Shown: positions 23,443 through 32,403 of the stretch, one piece after another
Position numbering within the stretch: the stretch's first letter is position 1
How the letters are laid out: every line of letters begins with the position of its first letter
From: Marivita sp. GX14005
GTDB taxonomy: Bacteria > Pseudomonadota > Alphaproteobacteria > Rhodobacterales > Rhodobacteraceae
Direction: 5' to 3'
Assembly: GCF_023370775.1 (NCBI RefSeq)
Contig: NZ_JAMCCQ010000001.1
Span: 186,001-250,000, forward strand
DNA: 64,000 nt
Position numbers and translations under genes: made by a program
Notes under the pieces: generated by a model
The model's input: only the letters and a program-made list of their open reading frames with translations
What the model was told of the DNA's origin: nothing
Database searches by the model: none

Positions 23443-26061
23443 TCAGCTGTCCTGATCTGCCTTGGCTGTCGATTTCTTTGCGCCCGTTTTGCTGCCTGTC
23501 GCCTTCTTTTTCGCCGTAGTTTTCTTGGTGGCAGCTTTCTTGGCGGGGGCCTTCTTGGCCGTTTTCTTCTTGCCGCCCTTCGCCGCCTTTTCCGCGATAA
23601 GAGCGACCGCCATATTCATCGTTACCGCCTCGGGCTCAACATCCTTCGGCAGCGTCGCGTTGACCTTTTCCCATTTGACGTAAGGACCGTAGCGCCCTTC
23701 CATGACGTTGACCGGCCCGCCCTCCTCGGGATGCTCGCCGAGTTCCTTGAGCGGTTTGGCCGCCGTGCCGCGCCCCCGGCCCGGATTGGCGCGCTTCTCG
23801 GCCAAAAGCTCCACCGCGCGGTTCATGCCGATCTCGAACACATCCGCCGGATCCTTGAGATTGACATAGACCGGCTTCGCGTCCTCCGGCCCCTTGTGCA
23901 TGATGTACGGGCCGAACCGCCCGAAATTCGAACTGATCTCGCCGCCATCCGGATGCTCTCCGATCACGCGCGGCAGGCTGAGCAATGTCAGCGCCTTCTC
24001 CAGCGTCATCTCATCGGCCTGCCAGCCTTTGGGCAGGCTGGCCCGCTTGGGTTTCTTGTTCTCTTCGGTCGCCTCGCCGCGCTGCACATATGGCCCGAAC
24101 CGGCCGGAGCGGAGCGAGATCTCGTCGCCATCATCGACGCCAAGGACACGGTCGCCGGTCTCGGCCGCATCGCCGCCGATGGGCCGGGTGTAACGACATT
24201 CGGGATAGCGTCCGCAGCCGACGAACCCGCCGGTGCGCGAGGTCTTGAGATGCAACTGGCCCTCGCCACACAGCGGGCAAATACGCGGATCGCTGCCATC
24301 CTCGCGCGGCGGATAAAGCTGCGGCGCCAGCGCGTCATCCAGAACGTCGAGCACTTCGGCAATGCGCAGATCGGACGTTTCCGCGATCGCCGCCGAAAAA
24401 TCGCGCCAGAACCGGCCCAGCAATTCCTTATAGTCCTTCTCGCCAGCGCTGACGTCGTCAAGCTCGGCTTCCAGCGCGGCAGTGAAATCGTATTCCACAT
24501 ATCGCTTGAAGAAATTCAGCAGGAAGATCGTGACGATCCGGCCCTTGTCTTCGGGGATCAGGCGGTTCTGCTCTTTGCGGACGTATTCGCGATCCTGAAT
24601 CGTGGTGATGATACTGGCATAGGTCGAGGGGCGACCGATGCCCAGCTCTTCCATCTTCTTGACCAGCGTGGCCTCGGTATAACGGGGCGGCGGCTGGGTG
24701 AAATGCTGGTCGGGTGTGATCTTTCGCTTCTCGGCCTTCTCGCCTTGCATGATCTGCGGCAGGCGTTTGTCGTCCTCATCGACGACCGTGTCGTCGCGGC
24801 CTTCCTCGTAGACCTTGAGGAACCCGTCGAACAGCACCACCTGCCCCGTTGCCCGCAAGCCCACCTGACCGTCCGCGCTTCCGATCTCAACCGTGGTGCG
24901 CTCCAGCCGGGCCGACGCCATCTGGCAGGCCAACGTGCGCTTCCAGATCAGATCGTAGAGCTTGCGCTGGTCCGGTTCGCTGATCTTGAGGCTTTGCGCA
25001 TCCTTGGACATGTCGGCTGGCCGGATACATTCATGGGCCTCCTGCGCGTTCTTGGCCTTGTTCTTGTAGATGCGCTTTTCGCTTGGCACGTAATCGGCAC
25101 CGTAGCGGTCCTTGATCGCCGCACGCGCCTGATCGACGGCTTCGGGGGCCATGTCGATCCCATCGGTCCGCATGTAGGTGATGTGACCCGCCTCATAAAG
25201 CCGCTGCGCCGCATTCATCGTCTGACGCGCGCCCATGCCGAACTTGCGACTGGCTTCCTGTTGCAGCGTCGATGTCATGAAGGGCGCGGAGGGGTTGCGC
25301 GATGCCGGTTTCGCCTCGACCGACTGCACCGAAAGATCACGGCTGGTGATCGCCTGCACCGCCAATTCGGCTTGAGTTTCGTTCTCTAGGTCGAACTTGT
25401 CGAGCTTCTTGCCCGCCAGAACCGTCAGCCGCGCCTCGTAGTCCTGTCCGCGCGGCGTGGAAAGAAGCGCCTTGACCGTCCAGTATTCGCGGGGGCGGAA
25501 CGCCTCGATCTCCATCTCGCGCTCGACAATTAGGCGCAGGCAGACCGATTGCACGCGTCCGGCGCTGCGCGCTCCCGGCAGCTTCCGCCACAGCACCGGC
25601 GATAGGTTGAAGCCGACCAGATAGTCGAGCGCACGGCGCGCGAGATACGCCTCCACCAACGGCTCGTCGATATCGCGCGGATTCGCCATCGCTTCGGACA
25701 CGGCCGCCTCGGTGATCGCGTTGAACGTCACGCGCTTTACATCGGTGGATTTCTTGATCGAACGGCGCTTGGTCAAGGCTTCCTTGAGGTGCCACGAAAT
25801 CGCTTCGCCCTCGCGGTCGGGGTCGGTTGCGAGGATCAGCGCATCATCGGATTTCAAGGCGTCGGCAATCGCTGCGACATGCTTGCGGGAATCAGATCCG
25901 ACCTCCCAGGTCATGTCGAAATCATGCTCGGGATCGACCGATCCGTTCTTGGCCGGAAGATCACGCACATGCCCATAGGACGCCAGAACAGTGTAGTCGG
26001 ATCCCAGATATTTGTTGATCGTTTTGGCCTTGGCCGGGGATTCGACAACGACAACGGGCAT
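23443..26061 (-). CDS. topA: DNA topoisomerase I
   Basis: Type IA enzyme (872 residues) that relaxes negative supercoils. It has a TOPRIM domain (N-terminal VVVESPAKAKTINKYLG; acidic DPDREGEAISWHL near residues 85-97), the active-site Tyr in HITYMRTDGIDM, a C4 zinc-binding motif (CPLCGEGQLHLKTS with CGRYPEC, about residue 590), further topo C-terminal repeats (GRFGPYxxxG), and a basic Lys/Ala/Thr tail of about 50 residues resembling histone H1 tails. The start MPVVVVESPAK at 26061 is the conserved one; the upstream 26 codons are not. Confidence 0.96.
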   Translation of the reverse strand: MPVVVVESPAKAKTINKYLGSDYTVLASYGHVRDLPAKNGSVDPEHDFDMTWEVGSDSRKHVAAIADALKSDDALILATDPDREGEAISWHLKEALTKRRSIKKSTDVKRVTFNAITEAAVSEAMANPRDIDEPLVEAYLARRALDYLVGFNLSPVLWRKLPGARSAGRVQSVCLRLIVEREMEIEAFRPREYWTVKALLSTPRGQDYEARLTVLAGKKLDKFDLENETQAELAVQAITSRDLSVQSVEAKPASRNPSAPFMTSTLQQEASRKFGMGARQTMNAAQRLYEAGHITYMRTDGIDMAPEAVDQARAAIKDRYGADYVPSEKRIYKNKAKNAQEAHECIRPADMSKDAQSLKISEPDQRKLYDLIWKRTLACQMASARLERTTVEIGSADGQVGLRATGQVVLFDGFLKVYEEGRDDTVVDEDDKRLPQIMQGEKAEKRKITPDQHFTQPPPRYTEATLVKKMEELGIGRPSTYASIITTIQDREYVRKEQNRLIPEDKGRIVTIFLLNFFKRYVEYDFTAALEAELDDVSAGEKDYKELLGRFWRDFSAAIAETSDLRIAEVLDVLDDALAPQLYPPREDGSDPRICPLCGEGQLHLKTSRTGGFVGCGRYPECRYTRPIGGDAAETGDRVLGVDDGDEISLRSGRFGPYVQRGEATEENKKPKRASLPKGWQADEMTLEKALTLLSLPRVIGEHPDGGEISSNFGRFGPYIMHKGPEDAKPVYVNLKDPADVFEIGMNRAVELLAEKRANPGRGRGTAAKPLKELGEHPEEGGPVNVMEGRYGPYVKWEKVNATLPKDVEPEAVTMNMAVALIAEKAAKGGKKKTAKKAPAKKAATKKTTAKKKATGSKTGAKKSTAKADQDS

Positions 26062-26236
26062 GAACAGGACACCTTTCTGACTGCGGCTTACCGGGTTCGG
26101 CTGCATATGGCGGGGCAGGATGTGGTGTGCAAGGTCCAATTGTCAATTCGCCGCCAATCGGCGAGCGCGCTGGACCGCGGCGCGAAGCGGCCGGCAGGCG
26201 ATGCCTGCCGATCGTGTTCTCTCAAGGTTGATTGCG

Positions 26237-26389
26237 CTAGTTGGCGAAGCCCGTATCGTTGTCGTCAGGGGAAATGATACCGGTTTCATCGGCCGGCATT
26301 GCCTGGCCTGGGGAGGCATTGAAATCGTCGCAGGCAGAGAGAAATAGCGCGGAAAATCCGACGAGAACGGCGGTAAGGCGTAAAATCAT
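26237..26389 (-). CDS. Tiny lipoprotein
   Basis: A 50-residue open frame with ATG at 26389 and TAG at 26237. It begins MILRLTAVLVGFSALFLSAC, a lipoprotein signal with lipobox LSAC, followed by a short acidic mature part containing TGIISPDDNDTGFAN. The neighbouring lipoprotein at 26490-26744 contains PGVISEQDDSAFAD, so the two seem to share a short motif. No function can be given. It lies between topA and the other lipoprotein, with a terminator hairpin immediately upstream at 26430. Confidence 0.6.
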   Translation of the reverse strand: MILRLTAVLVGFSALFLSACDDFNASPGQAMPADETGIISPDDNDTGFAN

Positions 26390-26429
26390 GTCGAGGGCCT
26401 TTCTGATAATATCATTGATCTGACGAAAC

Positions 26430-26462
26430 AGGCCGCTCCGAAGAAAACGCGGAGCGGCCTGG
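26430..26462 (-). terminator. Terminator hairpin between the two small lipoprotein genes
   Basis: CAGGCCGCTCCG and CGGAGCGGCCTG form a 12-bp perfect stem with a nine-base loop. On the minus strand it is followed by TTTCGTC, and it comes 28 nt after the stop of the gene at 26490-26744. Confidence 0.8.
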
Positions 26463-26489
26463 ACCGGTCAGTCGGTGAAGCCGTGGGGC

Positions 26490-26744
26490 TTACCCGTCAT
26501 CGCTTTCGTCCATGTTGTCGTCGTCGATATCGACGCCATCGGCAAACGCGCTGTCATCCTGTTCGGAGATCACGCCGGGCGCAGCCGAGCCTTGCCGCTC
26601 CGGAACCACGACGGTCTGCCCGATGATCGTGCCATCCTTGGCATAAATCGGCGTCGTTTGCGCCATCGGTTCGGGATCGTCAGCGCAGGCGGCGAGCGTC
26701 AGGGCCGATGTCGTGCAAATGGCGAGTGTGGATTTCTTGAGCAT
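26490..26744 (-). CDS. Small acidic lipoprotein
   Basis: An 84-residue predicted lipoprotein. The signal MLKKSTLAICTTSALTLAAC ends in lipobox LAAC with the modified Cys at residue 20. The mature part contains a possible beta segment (IYAKDGTIIGQTVVVPERQG) and ends in a strongly acidic tail (DIDDDNMDESDDG). Asp at +2 after the Cys is not present (Ala-Asp), so outer-membrane sorting cannot be excluded. It has its own terminator. Function unknown. Confidence 0.75.
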   Translation of the reverse strand: MLKKSTLAICTTSALTLAACADDPEPMAQTTPIYAKDGTIIGQTVVVPERQGSAAPGVISEQDDSAFADGVDIDDDNMDESDDG

Positions 26745-26868
26745 TGGGATATGATCCTTCTGTTTCCTCTTCCAGCCGTCGATCGCGATTAGATACGCAG
26801 TTTGTCATCGGCCTCTGGCTGCCAACGCGGCGGTTTTTCAGATTGTTCCAGAACTTCGAAAATTTTTT

Positions 26869-28032
26869 TCATGATATGAGCGAGATGAGCCCTCCGGCCT
26901 GCCTGTTGATGCGCCCGTCAAGTTCGAGATCCGTCAGGATCGGCGATACCGCGCGGGACGAAGCGCCCAGATCGCGGATCAATTGGTCCTCACCCAACGG
27001 CGACGGGCCGAGCCTGTCGAGGATCTGCTGGTGGAGTTGAGCGACGTCTGCCAAAGAACGCTCGGGCACGGCCGGCTCCAGCGGCAATTGCGGCTCTGGC
27101 ACCGACAATGGTTCTAGCGCTTCGATCACATCATCGGCGCTACGCACCAGCCGTGCCCCGTCGCGCAGGAGCAGGTTGCAGCCGCTGGCGCGCGCGTCGA
27201 AAGGATGGCCGGGCACGGCCATGACCTCCCTGCCCTGATCGAGCGCGGTGCGCGCCGTGATGAGCGAGCCTGACTTCACCGCCGCCTCGACCACGACAAC
27301 GGCACGGGCAAGGCCGGAGATGATGCGGTTGCGCGCCGGAAAGTGCCGCGCCATTGGCTGCAGGCCCATCGGTTGTTCGCTGAGACGCATGCCGCCCTTT
27401 GCGGTGATATCCTCGGCGAGTTTCGCGTTCTCGGCGGGATAAAGCACATCGACACCACCGCCCAGAACCGCAATCGTGCCGTGGTCGAGCGCGGCGAGAT
27501 GCGCGGCTGTATCGATCCCCCGCGCCATGCCGGACACGACGCGAAAGCCAGCCTCGGAAAGGCCGCCCGCCAATGCGCGCGCCATCCGACCACCCAAAGA
27601 CGACGCGTTGCGCGCCCCGACCATCGCGATCAGCGGCTGGCTCAGGATGTCAGCATCGCCAACCGCCCAAAGAACCGGCGGCGCATCATCAAGATCGCAC
27701 AGCGTTTTCGGATAGGCGGGATCGCCGCGGCAGAGCAAACGCGCCCCCGCCTGACGCGCGGCCTTGAGTTCGGCGTGAATGACGGCTTCTGGGCAAGTCC
27801 TGTAATCCTCGACCCCGGCCGCCCGTGCGATGTCAGGCAGCCTGTCGAGCGCCGCACCCGCAGAGCCGCAATCGCCCATGAGGCGGTAAAACGTGCTGAT
27901 GCCCACGCGGCGCGAGCGCAAGAGACGGAGCCAGTCAAAGCGTTGGTCTTCCGTGGTGGGTGGGAGTAGGGGGTGAGTGGAAGAGTTGGGTTCCAATGTC
28001 AGCCTGCCTCCGTCTGCTTGCTGAAGCGACAT
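26869..28032 (-). CDS. dprA: DNA-processing protein DprA
   Basis: A 387-residue DprA. It binds incoming single-stranded DNA and loads RecA in natural transformation (and in gene transfer agent uptake in Rhodobacter). It contains an N-terminal helical SAM-like region, a Rossmann-like core (about residues 110-310) with MVGARNASSLGGRMA, SGMARGIDTAAH and GGGVDVLYPAEN, and a C-terminal winged-helix domain (about 325-387). A near-consensus CtrA site lies just upstream of the ATG. Confidence 0.94.
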   Translation of the reverse strand: MSLQQADGGRLTLEPNSSTHPLLPPTTEDQRFDWLRLLRSRRVGISTFYRLMGDCGSAGAALDRLPDIARAAGVEDYRTCPEAVIHAELKAARQAGARLLCRGDPAYPKTLCDLDDAPPVLWAVGDADILSQPLIAMVGARNASSLGGRMARALAGGLSEAGFRVVSGMARGIDTAAHLAALDHGTIAVLGGGVDVLYPAENAKLAEDITAKGGMRLSEQPMGLQPMARHFPARNRIISGLARAVVVVEAAVKSGSLITARTALDQGREVMAVPGHPFDARASGCNLLLRDGARLVRSADDVIEALEPLSVPEPQLPLEPAVPERSLADVAQLHQQILDRLGPSPLGEDQLIRDLGASSRAVSPILTDLELDGRINRQAGGLISLIS

Positions 28033-28045
28033 TAGGCAGCGGAGG

Positions 28046-28061
28046 GTTAATCAAGCGTGAA
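28046..28061 (-). promoter_or_regulatory. Possible CtrA binding site before dprA
   Basis: Read on the minus strand: TTCA-CGCTTGA-TTAAC, one mismatch from the CtrA consensus TTAA-N7-TTAAC. It lies 14-29 nt upstream of the dprA start codon. CtrA control of dprA is known in Rhodobacter capsulatus; the site here is only a sequence match. Confidence 0.35.
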
Positions 28062-28129
28062 TGGCTGGCGGAAACATTGCCTGCCGGCCGATTAATTCGA
28101 TAACCAACTGATAATGAATAAAACTATTT

Positions 28130-29551
28130 TCACCCTTCCGATCCACCGACCGTCAAGCCACCGATCATGACCGTCGGCTGACCGACCCCGACAGGCACCC
28201 ATTGGCCCTGCTTGCCGCAATTGCCCATGCCCGGATCGAGCGCCATGTCATTGCCAAGCGCACGAATCTGCTGCAGCGCGGTCGCGCCATCCCCGATCAG
28301 CGTCGCGCCCTTGACGGCATCGCCCACCTTGCCGTCTTTCACGCGGTATGCCTCGGTGCAGGAGAACACGAACTTGCCATTGGTGATGTCGACCTGTCCG
28401 CCGCCGAAGCCGACCGCCCAGATACCGTCCTTCAGATCGGCGACGATATCGCCCGGATCGCTGTCGCCGCCTAGCATATAGGTGTTGGTCATGCGCGGCA
28501 TCGGGATGTGCGCATAGCTTTCCCTCCGGCCATTTCCGGTGGGTCTGACACCCGTCAGCCGGGCGTTCTGGCGGTCCTGCATGAAGCCGACGAGCTTTCC
28601 GTCCTCGATCAGCACGTTCTTGCCCGAGGGCGTGCCTTCGTCATCCACCGTGATCGACCCGCGCCGGTCGGGGATCGTGCCATCGTCCAGAACGGTCACG
28701 CCCCTCGCCGCCACCTGCTGGCCCATCAGCCCGGCAAAGGCCGATGAGCCCTTGCGGTTGAAATCGCCCTCAAGACCGTGGCCCACCGCTTCGTGCAACA
28801 GGATGCCGGGCCAGCCCGGTCCGAGGACGATATCCATGACCCCGGCGGGCGCGGGCACAGCACCCAGATTGACAAGCGCGATGCGCAGCGCCTCGCGCGC
28901 CTTGGCCTGCCAATCGGCGGGATCGAGCAGCCCATCCAGCAAGACGCGCCCGCCGCCGCCTGCCGAGCCCGATTCGCGACGGCCGTCCTCCTCGACGATG
29001 ACGCTGACATTCACGCGGGTCATTGGCCTGGTATCGGTCACAAGCGTGCCTTCCGGGCGCAGGATCGCCACTTCCTGAAGCGACGCGGCAATCGTCGCGC
29101 TGACCTGAACCACCCGCGAATCGAGTTCCCTGGCGAAGGCGTCGATCTCGCGCAGGGTCTCGACCTTTACGGGGAAACTGTGCCCGTCGATGGGATCGGC
29201 GTCGGTATAGAGCTTCGTATTCGTGCCCTGCGGCCTGTCGGCAAGCGTGCCCCCACCCTCGCCCACTGCAAGGCGCGCGGTTTCGACGGCACGCTTGATC
29301 GCCGATTCGGAAATATCCGTCGAATGGGCATATCCGGCGACCTCGCCGCGCACTGCGCGCAGCCCGAACCCTTCGGATGCGTCATAGCTGGCGGTGCGCA
29401 CGCGCCCGTCATCGAACACCAGAACCTCGGACCGCCGACGCTCCAGAAACAGCTCGCCATCATCCGCGCCCGAAACCGCATCCTTCAACAGGGCAAGCGC
29501 GCGATCGCGGTCGAGATGCGTTTCGAACGGTTTGAAAGAAGCGTCGGACAT
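28130..29551 (-). CDS. tldD: Metalloprotease TldD
   Basis: A 473-residue TldD, the metal-bearing half of the TldD/TldE (PmbA) heterodimer that degrades unfolded peptides and matures peptide toxins such as microcin B17. The zinc motif HEAVGH (HExxxH) lies at about residue 255-260 in LLHEAVGHGLEGDF. The N-terminal FLERRRSEVLVFDDGRV and C-terminal region GNDMALDPGMGNCGKQGQ are typical. The start ATG at 29551 follows GGAGA. The tldE partner is not in the window. A perfect FNR-type box lies 22 nt upstream. Confidence 0.94.
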   Translation of the reverse strand: MSDASFKPFETHLDRDRALALLKDAVSGADDGELFLERRRSEVLVFDDGRVRTASYDASEGFGLRAVRGEVAGYAHSTDISESAIKRAVETARLAVGEGGGTLADRPQGTNTKLYTDADPIDGHSFPVKVETLREIDAFARELDSRVVQVSATIAASLQEVAILRPEGTLVTDTRPMTRVNVSVIVEEDGRRESGSAGGGGRVLLDGLLDPADWQAKAREALRIALVNLGAVPAPAGVMDIVLGPGWPGILLHEAVGHGLEGDFNRKGSSAFAGLMGQQVAARGVTVLDDGTIPDRRGSITVDDEGTPSGKNVLIEDGKLVGFMQDRQNARLTGVRPTGNGRRESYAHIPMPRMTNTYMLGGDSDPGDIVADLKDGIWAVGFGGGQVDITNGKFVFSCTEAYRVKDGKVGDAVKGATLIGDGATALQQIRALGNDMALDPGMGNCGKQGQWVPVGVGQPTVMIGGLTVGGSEG

Positions 29552-29572
29552 GGGGTCTCCTTCGGGATAAAT

Positions 29573-29586
29573 TTGATCTAGATCAA
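29573..29586. promoter_or_regulatory. FNR/FnrL box
   Basis: TTGATCTAGATCAA, a perfect match to the TTGAT-N4-ATCAA consensus of FNR/FixK-type oxygen regulators. It lies in the divergent spacer between tldD (22 nt upstream of its ATG) and ctaC (156 nt upstream of its ATG). Confidence 0.8.
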
Positions 29587-29742
29587 AGAAAGCGCTTTTT
29601 TGCCGCAAGCAAGTTTCTTTAACTGATGTGTAGAATATGGTTTTAACCGCAACCGAAGACAACGGGGCAGTTCGGGTCGTCGGCCGATTCCGGGCCGCCT
29701 CCGGCGCCGCTTGAACATTTACGCAACCGATCAGGGTAGGAC

Positions 29743-30621
29743 ATGCAACTCAAATCTTTGCTCTTGGGGCTGACCGCCGCACTTGCCGCCGCACCGGCGT
29801 TTGCCCAGCAAACGCTGGAGGTCATCGGCCGTCCGGTGGACCAGGGAACCGGCTTTCAGCCCGCCGCCACCGAACTGGCGCGGGATCTTCAATGGCTCGA
29901 TGGGATCATCCTCATCATCATCACCGCCATCGTGCTTCTGGTGACGGCGCTGATCGCCTATTGCATCGTGCGCTTCAACCGCCGCGCCAACCCGACACCG
30001 TCCAGCTTCACCCACAACACCCCGATCGAGATCGCGTGGACGCTCGGCCCGATCCTCATTCTGGTGTTCATCGGGGCGTTTTCCCTGCCCGTGCTCTTCA
30101 AGCAGCAGGAAATTCCCGAAGGCGACGTGACCATCAAGGTCACCGGCTACCAGTGGTATTGGGGGTATGACTATGTCGGCGAGGAACTCGTTTACGATTC
30201 CTACATGATCGGCTCGCCCTTTACCGGCGGAGACAATCGCCTCACGCCCGAGGTCGAGGAGCAGCTTGTCGAAGCCGGCTACAGCCGCGACGACTTCCTT
30301 CTTGCAACGAATACCGCCGTCGTCGTTCCCGTCGGCAAGACCATCGTGATGCAGGTGACCGGCGCGGACGTGATCCATTCCTGGACGATCCCCGCCTTTG
30401 GCGTGAAACAGGATGCCGTTCCGGGCCGCCTTGCCGAGCTCTGGTTCACCGCCGAGAAAGAGGGCATCTATTACGGTCAATGTTCCGAGCTTTGCGGGAT
30501 CGCGCATGCCTATATGCCGATCACCGTCAAGGTGGTGAGCGAAGCGGCCTATGACGCCTGGCTTGCCGCCTCCAAGGAGGCCGGGGACTACGTGGATGTC
30601 CGCACCGTCCTGACCAACTGA
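29743..30621 (+). CDS. ctaC: Cytochrome c oxidase subunit II
   Basis: Receives electrons from cytochrome c at the CuA centre of the aa3 oxidase. The 292-residue precursor has a signal peptide ([21 protein letters not shown]), two membrane helices (about 50-75 and 95-115), and a periplasmic cupredoxin domain with the CuA ligands Cys247, Cys251, His255 and Met258 in [13 protein letters not shown], plus the conserved [10 protein letters not shown] aromatic segment. It heads the ctaC-ctaB-small gene-ctaG-ctaE cluster. Subunit I (ctaD) is not in the window. Confidence 0.97.
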   Translation: MQLKSLLLGLTAALAAAPAFAQQTLEVIGRPVDQGTGFQPAATELARDLQWLDGIILIIITAIVLLVTALIAYCIVRFNRRANPTPSSFTHNTPIEIAWTLGPILILVFIGAFSLPVLFKQQEIPEGDVTIKVTGYQWYWGYDYVGEELVYDSYMIGSPFTGGDNRLTPEVEEQLVEAGYSRDDFLLATNTAVVVPVGKTIVMQVTGADVIHSWTIPAFGVKQDAVPGRLAELWFTAEKEGIYYGQCSELCGIAHAYMPITVKVVSEAAYDAWLAASKEAGDYVDVRTVLTN

Positions 30622-30694
30622 TTTGAACGCCGTCGCGCGGCCCTGTCGCGCGCCGGCCCAGACCAGACGCATCCCCAGCCGAGCCGAGAGACCA

Positions 30695-31636
30695 GTGAGC
30701 GATACAAGCATCAACACCCGCGCATGCAGCACCGAACACGAGGCGCAATTCGGCGATTATTTCGCCCTGCTCAAACCTCGCGTGATGACGCTCGTGGTGT
30801 TCACCGCATTCGTCGGGCTCTTGGCTGCCCCGGCCCCGGTGCACCCTTTCATCGGGTTCTGCGCCATCCTGTTCATCGCCATCGGCGGCGGCGCATCGGG
30901 CGCGCTCAACATGTGGTATGACGCCGATATCGACGCTGTAATGAAACGCACGCAGCGGCGCCCCATTCCTGCCGGCAAGGTGACCGAAGGCGAAGCCTTT
31001 GCCATCGGCATCGCGCTGTCGGCCTTCGCGGTGGTCTTTCTCGGGCTTGCGACGAACTGGGTCGCTGCCGGGCTGCTGGCCTTTACGATCTTCTTTTATG
31101 TCGTGATCTACACAATGTGGCTCAAGCGGTGGACGCCGCAGAACATCGTCATCGGCGGTGCGGCCGGAGCCTTTCCACCGATGATCGGCTGGGCCGTCGC
31201 GACCGGCGGCATCAGCGTTGAATCGGTGCTGATGTTCTGCCTGACATTCATGTGGACGCCGCCGCATTTCTGGGCGCTCGCGCTCTTCATGCGCAAGGAT
31301 TACGACAACGCCGATGTCCCGATGTTGACGGTTACGCATGGACGGCCGGCGACCCGCCTGCACATCCTTGTATATACCGCGCTGCTTGCGGTGCTCGCTG
31401 TCGCGGCGGGCTTCACACAGATCGGCGGGCCGGTCTACCTCGCCGTTGCCATCACGCTCAACGCGCTTTTCCTGCGCGGCGCGATCCGTATCTGGCGGCG
31501 CGACGAGGATATGGCCGAGGCCGACAATTATCTTGCCGAACGCAAGTTCTTCAAACTTTCCCTGCTCTATCTCTTCGCGCATTTCGGTGCGATCCTGATC
31601 GAGGCGGGGATCGACAAGCTCGGGGGTCTGGCATGA
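30695..31636 (+). CDS. ctaB: Haem O synthase (protohaem IX farnesyltransferase)
   Basis: Adds a farnesyl group to haem B to make haem O, the precursor of haem A for the oxidase. A 313-residue UbiA-type prenyltransferase with about nine membrane helices. The Asp-rich prenyl-diphosphate motif is [19 protein letters not shown] and the second loop motif is [18 protein letters not shown] prefer the GTG at 30695 (after GAGAG) over the TTG at 30623, because the additional 24 residues are Arg/Pro-rich and unlike the family. The stop overlaps the next start. Confidence 0.95.
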   Translation: MSDTSINTRACSTEHEAQFGDYFALLKPRVMTLVVFTAFVGLLAAPAPVHPFIGFCAILFIAIGGGASGALNMWYDADIDAVMKRTQRRPIPAGKVTEGEAFAIGIALSAFAVVFLGLATNWVAAGLLAFTIFFYVVIYTMWLKRWTPQNIVIGGAAGAFPPMIGWAVATGGISVESVLMFCLTFMWTPPHFWALALFMRKDYDNADVPMLTVTHGRPATRLHILVYTALLAVLAVAAGFTQIGGPVYLAVAITLNALFLRGAIRIWRRDEDMAEADNYLAERKFFKLSLLYLFAHFGAILIEAGIDKLGGLA

Positions 31637-31797
31637 GCCTATCCAAGCAACACGAGCTTCACTCCCGCCGACGCGGCCGCAATATCGGTGTCGGGCTGGT
31701 TCTGGTGGCGCTGATTGCCATCGTTTTCGGCCTGACCGTCGTCAAGGTCACGCGCGGCGACTATGAGACACCCGCAACACAAACGGTGACGCAATGA
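31633..31797 (+). CDS. Small single-helix membrane protein of the cta cluster
   Basis: A 54-residue protein: a basic N-terminus ([13 protein letters not shown]), one membrane helix ([20 protein letters not shown]) and a short periplasmic tail. Both ends overlap neighbours by four bases (ATGA with ctaB, ATGA with ctaG), strong evidence that it is translated. The position matches the small gene between ctaB and ctaG in other Rhodobacteraceae (sometimes named coxF). It probably helps oxidase assembly, though no role is proven. Confidence 0.8.
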   Translation: MSLSKQHELHSRRRGRNIGVGLVLVALIAIVFGLTVVKVTRGDYETPATQTVTQ

Positions 31798-32381
31798 CAT
31801 CGCTTGATCCAAAGACGAAAACCGCGCTTCAGGGAGTCGCCGTCGTGCTTTTCATGGGCGCGATGGCCTGGGCCTCCGTGCCGCTCTACGACTGGTTCTG
31901 CCGCGTCACCGGCTATGGCGGGGAAACCAATGTCGCCGAGGCCGGCAGCTCCGAGATTGTTGATCGCACGATCAAGGTGCGCTTCGATGCCTCGCTGGAA
32001 CGCGGCATGCCGTGGGAATTCAAGCCCAAGCAACTCGAGATGGAGTTGCGGCTCGGCGAGGAAGGTCTGGCCTTCTACGAAGCCTACAACCCAACCGACC
32101 GCCCCGTCGCCGGCACGGCCAGTTACAACGTCGCCCCCTTCGGTGCGGGCAGCTACTTCTCCAAGATCGACTGTTTCTGCTTCGAGCAGCAACTTCTGAT
32201 GCCGGGCGAGCGGGTCGACATGCCGGTCAGTTTCTTTGTCGATCCCGACATCCTCGACGATTCGGACGCGAAATTCGCCAAACACATCACCCTGTCCTAT
32301 ACGTTCCACGAGATCGAGTTGACCGACGACATGCAGGCCATGCTCGACGCCGACGAAACGGACAGCACGACACTGAACTAA
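31794..32381 (+). CDS. ctaG: Cytochrome c oxidase assembly protein CtaG/Cox11
   Basis: Delivers copper to the CuB site of subunit I. The 195 residues comprise one N-terminal membrane anchor (about 11-32) and a periplasmic immunoglobulin-like domain. The copper-binding pair is in [12 protein letters not shown], followed by the family sequence [16 protein letters not shown]. It starts within the stop of the preceding small gene. Confidence 0.96.
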   Translation: MTSLDPKTKTALQGVAVVLFMGAMAWASVPLYDWFCRVTGYGGETNVAEAGSSEIVDRTIKVRFDASLERGMPWEFKPKQLEMELRLGEEGLAFYEAYNPTDRPVAGTASYNVAPFGAGSYFSKIDCFCFEQQLLMPGERVDMPVSFFVDPDILDDSDAKFAKHITLSYTFHEIELTDDMQAMLDADETDSTTLN

Positions 32382-32403
32382 CGCCTATCCAAGAGGGACA
32401 AAA

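Noticed and set aside
23419-25389. A 656-codon plus-strand frame opposite topA
   Set aside because: topA motifs (zinc motif, Lys-rich tail) are on the minus strand; the plus product has no recognisable features.
30623-30694. N-terminal extension of ctaB from the TTG at 30623
   Set aside because: The extra residues are Arg/Pro-rich and unlike the family, while the GTG at 30695 has a better ribosome binding site.
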